Shown here: positions 60,580 to 64,000 of the stretch, piece by piece
How the letters are laid out: every line of letters starts with the position of its first letter
Numbering within the stretch: the first letter of the stretch is position 1
From: Rhynchopus sp. YZ270_cl-10
Taxonomy: Eukaryota; Euglenozoa; Diplonemea; Diplonemida; Diplonemidae
Length of the DNA stretch: 64,000 nt
Reading direction: 5' to 3'
NCBI GenBank assembly: GCA_964035575.1
Contig: OZ037837.1
Span: 1,364,001-1,428,000, forward strand
Notes under the pieces: generated by a model
The model's database searches: none
What the model was told of the DNA's origin: nothing
What the model saw: only the letters and a program-made list of their open reading frames with translations
Translations under genes and position numbers: made by a program

Positions 60580-61722
60580 ATGGATGTGACGGTGCAGTTC
60601 GATGTGACAGGCGCCACGGTGACTGTGGAGGTGTCATGCGAGGCGCGGGTGCACGAAGTGGTGGCTGCTGCGTGCACGGCGTTGGGCATCCCTGGAAGTG
60701 CTGTGGAGCTGTGTGTCGAGGGGACAGCCCTGGAGCGCACGACACGCCTGCAGGACTCTTCGTATGCAGGAGGGCTGCTTCTTCTTCGACGTCTACGTAA
60801 CACAAACATCCGCGTTGCCTCACACGACTACAGTGACAGCCTCTGTGGGCTTGCGCTGTCACCCTGCGGCCAGCACTGCGCGCTGCTCACACGAGACGGA
60901 TCACTCAGAATTTTTAACACCGGCGACTGGTGCGAACTCACTCACACCCAGCTTGCACCGCTGCCCAAGGATGTGCCCCTCGCCTTCTCACGCTGCGGGC
61001 TCTCTCTTTTCACCGGCAGCAAAGACATCGTGCACATTGACGTCCCCACAGGCAACATCGTGACACGCACTGCATTGGTTCTCCCTCCCTTGGAGTGGCT
61101 GTGCACCACCGAAAGCTACGTGGTACACCTAGAGGGGGGGGCCATGCAGGTGCGTGACGTGGCAGATGTGCAGCACTGCGTGCGCGAGGTGCGTACGGAC
61201 CTTGAGGGGACGTCGTTCCGCTGTGTCGCTGTGTCCGCAGCAAACGATCACGCTGTTACTTCTGATGCTGCAGCCACCACCGTCTGTGTATGGGATCTGC
61301 ACACAGGAGCAGAGGTGTGGAAGCTCTCTGTCGAGGCATTCCGTGTAGCGATGTCGCCCTGCGCGCAGTACATTGCCGTCGAGAGCCATGGGACAGAGGA
61401 GGTGCGTGTACACCGTGTGGGACGTGACGAAGCGGTGCTTGGGGACGTGGGTGGCGGGCTGCACGCATGCTCGTTTACGCCGTGTGGGGGGTACCTGCTC
61501 CTGGAGAAAGACGATGACACCGCAGTGCGCAACGTGCTGCGCCAGGTCAGACTTGATACAGGAGAGTGTGTTGCGCTGATTGGAGACTTCTTTGCACGCT
61601 TCACCGTCACACCCTGTTCGCGGATCGTTCTGTACGAGTGCAACGTCTCCAACAAGATAGTTGCCGAAGCCCTACACCCATACATAGAGTGCGTCTCTGA
61701 TGACGGTCTCGTGGTTGCATGA
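60580..61722 (+). CDS. Divergent ubiquitin-like/beta-propeller protein, family A copy 10
   Basis: Intronless, 380 residues, about one-third identical to the others by eye. Residues 1-72 keep the ubiquitin-like pattern (MDVTVQFDVTGATVTVEVSC, VVAAACTALGI, LCVEGTALERTTRLQD, GLLLLRRL). The propeller has LALSPCGQHCALL, ATTVCVWDLHTGAEVW, FRVAMSPCAQYIAV, CSFTPCGGYLLL and FTVTPCSRIVLYE blades, giving at least five clear repeats. It ends ALHPYIECVSDDGLVVA, extending the family HPY tail by 12 residues. It lies outside the converted array and so preserves older divergence, useful for rooting the family. Confidence 0.87.
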   Translation: MDVTVQFDVTGATVTVEVSCEARVHEVVAAACTALGIPGSAVELCVEGTALERTTRLQDSSYAGGLLLLRRLRNTNIRVASHDYSDSLCGLALSPCGQHCALLTRDGSLRIFNTGDWCELTHTQLAPLPKDVPLAFSRCGLSLFTGSKDIVHIDVPTGNIVTRTALVLPPLEWLCTTESYVVHLEGGAMQVRDVADVQHCVREVRTDLEGTSFRCVAVSAANDHAVTSDAAATTVCVWDLHTGAEVWKLSVEAFRVAMSPCAQYIAVESHGTEEVRVHRVGRDEAVLGDVGGGLHACSFTPCGGYLLLEKDDDTAVRNVLRQVRLDTGECVALIGDFFARFTVTPCSRIVLYECNVSNKIVAEALHPYIECVSDDGLVVA

Positions 61723-61743
61723 GGCATGGTGAAGTGTGTGAGA

Positions 61744-61790
61744 GGGGATGGGGGGTGGGGGGTGGGGGGTGGGGGGTGGGGGGATGGGGT
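61744..61790 (+). repeat. G-rich heptamer run (GGGGGGT)n
   Basis: GGGGATGGGGGGTGGGGGG-type run just after a gene stop codon, five or so units. Strongly G-quadruplex-prone on the RNA-like strand, so it could affect 3'-end formation. No evidence of function. Confidence 0.85.
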
Positions 61791-64000
61791 ATAACGTCTG
61801 CACGAGGGTGAAGTGAATGAATTGACTTGTAGTTGTTCAATGTTGTAAGCCAACGGTGAAATCAGAAGTAAAAACCGCAAGTCAAGTCATTTGCTTCACC
61901 GCAGTGTGCTCAAAGGATTTGAGAGATATTTGGTTTGTACACGCCACGTCCAACCCCCTTTGCATGAGCTCGACTGAGATGCGTTTGAGCACGTTTCAAC
62001 TACTCTTTTTTTCGGACAGTGTTACTGTATTTCTTAGAGGTGGTTGTCGGGTGGAACAAAAACCACAACAGATTTGCGGAGCGAACGAAGCCTTCGTTTT
62101 TCTTTTGATGATATTTCTTGAGGTGAGGAAGCGGCTCAATGGTTTTCAATATCTCCCCCATTTTTTTTTTCGGTGACATGACACTTGTGACATATCGTAG
62201 GAAATCTTTTAGTATGCGCGAAGACGATTCTTGTGCTCCTCATTCTCCCCCACACTATGTCAATACAACAGGTTAGACCGTTTGGTCTGGGAGGGTTTGG
62301 GGTTTCTTCTTTCTCTCAGTTCAATCTTGAACAATTTCGAGAGGAGTTTTATTTATTTTTCAAAAAAAAAAAAAAAAAAAAAAGTTTAGAAGGGAGTAGG
62401 TTTCATCGTCAGAAGAACCCACCCTATTCAAACCCAAACCTTTGTATTGTAGTGTGATCTGGGGTGAGGAAGCGTTCCAACTTTTCAACCTCTTCCCCAA
62501 TTTACCTTTCACGCCTTTTTTACCCTCCCCCGTTTTAGAATCAACAGAGAGTGTACGTTAAGATTTTCCCCCTATCTTTTGAGATTTTTCATCCCCCTCT
62601 CCCTCTCCCGTTTTTCAGAATCAACAACGTGTGTCCGTTACTCCCCCCACAAAAGGCTCTGGACAAAGACATAGAGCCTTTATCAGAGGGGTGAGCAATT
62701 TGCGGAATAAGTGACAAGATTTTGTCTTTCGTATTCACTTACCAACGTATGAAGTTACGTTCTATTTTTGTTTTGTTATTTTTTTTGTTTTGCGCTGAAG
62801 CCACCGGTCCAACCACGGACCACCCTCTATCCCATGAATGCTTCGTGCGTGAACCACTTTCCCTACTATTTTCAGTTGGCATTCTAGTTTCACCCTTTGT
62901 GCATATGCCGCTTTTGTACGAATATGCAATACACCAGGACATACCATTACGCGATTCTTCGGACGTTGTGCGTCTTACCCTTTCCCCTTTTCCTCTTTTC
63001 CTCCCCCGTGTTTCACCTCTCCACGGTGCTCTTTGGGAATTGAGTTTTCGGGAATTTTTCGGGTCTTTTGTGATTTGAAAAGTGATGTGACGTAGACACA
63101 ATCTTGTCTGAGGATGCTGGCTACATAGAGAATAAGAAGAGAAAAACAAATTTAAACGCGTTCTTGGAGCTTTCGGATAGCTTTCTTTGGAACTCGGTCA
63201 ACGACTGTCAATATGGGAGCGTCCGCGAAAGACCCCCCCCCCCCCCCTAAAGCTAACATCCATGCTTATTGGTATTTCACTAATTAAAATTTTGGTATTT
63301 TATAAGATTTTTTTTTACAATGAACTCAGAGTTAAGTTTCTGAGTTCATTAAAAAAAAATCGGTGAAAAATTCCGAGTAGGTATTAATTTAGATAGGAAA
63401 AGCTATGTCAGCAGCTATGTGTCCCCTTATTTTACCTGTAAATACTAAGGATATAGGAAGGAATTCACTAATATCTGTCTCTAAACCCATTATCAAAAAG
63501 GGGGGGAGGAAAGGGGGGTGGAGGCTTGTCGCCCCCTCCGAACACTCTAAATAGAGCGCGAAAGAGCTTCACGCTCCGGGTCGTCTGCGGCGATGTCGAC
63601 TTTCTCGCAGAAAACCCCCTTTTTTGAGTGACCCTATTGACCTCCGTGATGAGTCTCTCCAAGAGTTGCAGACAATTGTCCGCCTGTTCCTCCTCTTCCT
63701 CCTCCGTCTCGCTGTCACTGTCCTGAGGGTGTCGCTGATGCAACTACAGGAGTAGTAAACGGCGGACACCCCTTTTCTCCTGGTGGTTGTCTTCTGCATA
63801 TGGAGGGACATATGCTTCGAGCTACACACCTCGCGCATCCAGCTCCTCGCGCCCCACCCTTTGCCCCCCTGCCAGTGGACCCCTGCATACACCTGCAGCT
63901 CGGCGAAGTTTTTTAGGCCTCGGAAAGGCCGGGTTTTCAGCTCCTGAGCGAATGCTTTGGCTGGTGATTACATTTCCCCCTGTTGTGTTGTTCTATGGGT
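61791..64000. other. Repeat-rich right end
   Basis: 62453-62566 is repeat R4 copy b. 61969-62010 resembles the FIG4-intron hairpin region. Long A (62361) and C (63229-63247) runs. A plus frame at 62722-63078 begins with a hydrophobic stretch but has no family resemblance. No confident gene except the tentative minus-strand frame below. Confidence 0.55.
63468..63743 (-). CDS. Tentative hypothetical protein or exon
   Basis: Minus-strand frame of 91 codons with an acidic run (DSDSETEEEEEEQAD) followed by a plausible helix (NCLQLLERLITEVNRVTQKRG) and a basic segment. This mix looks more gene-like than the shadows elsewhere. A second overlapping minus frame (63569-63892) is Arg-rich. The true gene, if any, would enter from beyond the right edge. 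No family recognised. Confidence 0.25.
   Translation of the reverse strand: MHQRHPQDSDSETEEEEEEQADNCLQLLERLITEVNRVTQKRGFSARKSTSPQTTRSVKLFRALFRVFGGGDKPPPPFPPPLFDNGFRDRY

Noticed and set aside
62722-63078. 118-codon plus frame with a hydrophobic start (secreted-protein-like)
   Set aside because: The sequence is pyrimidine-rich spacer and the rest of the frame lacks any domain; hydrophobic stretches arise from T-rich DNA.

Overview
This is nuclear DNA of a unicellular eukaryote. The evidence is a three-exon DNA topoisomerase II, GT..AG introns with GTATGT-like donors, a FIG4-type Sac phosphatase fragment, B-box and LRR multigene families, a LINE and several MITE-like elements. The standard genetic code fits every gene read here. 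I cannot place the lineage. The genes are mostly intron-poor or intronless and sit in AT-rich, repeat-choked spacers.

Layout. 0-6.6 kb: a ubiquitin-like/beta-propeller gene (family A), a hAT-type MITE with a perfect 8-bp target duplication, a decayed family A copy, and a spliced gene for a membrane protein with three near-identical LamG-like domains. 6.6-10 kb: repeats, a 99-nt 18S rRNA fragment and a hAT-like BED-finger fossil. 10-28.3 kb: four tandem B-box/ubiquitin-like/LRR genes (family C). The fourth is frameshifted and split by a 7.4-kb LINE (20380-27751) flanked by a 21-bp target duplication. 29.4-34.3 kb: DNA topoisomerase II. 36.4-43.1 kb: two ubiquitin-like/LRR genes (family D), another family A gene and a truncated FIG4 fragment. 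43.5-46.8 kb: a perfect heptanucleotide satellite and foldback repeats. 47.2-55.4 kb: a tandem array of six family A copies. 56.7-58.6 kb: a 1.9-kb element with perfect 31-bp terminal inverted repeats. 59-60 kb: two more GTAC-containing satellites. 60.6-61.7 kb: a divergent family A gene.

How the genes may work together. Families A, C and D all join a ubiquitin-like beta-grasp module to a repeat-built recognition module (propeller or BspA-like LRR), and C adds a TRIM-like pair of B-boxes. The ubiquitin-like parts are almost invariant between copies. LRR number, propeller segments and flanking segments are reshuffled. This looks like a locus diversifying ubiquitin-linked recognition proteins by duplication and gene conversion. 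Their function is unknown and any sensing or immune role is inference.

The LINE in this locus also uses ubiquitin biology. Its ORF1 begins with a ubiquitin-like domain ending in Leu-Arg-Gly-Gly, and its ORF2 begins with an OTU-type cysteine protease domain. An OTU protease that could process or recognise the element's own ubiquitin-like ORF1 is the most striking hypothesis in the window.
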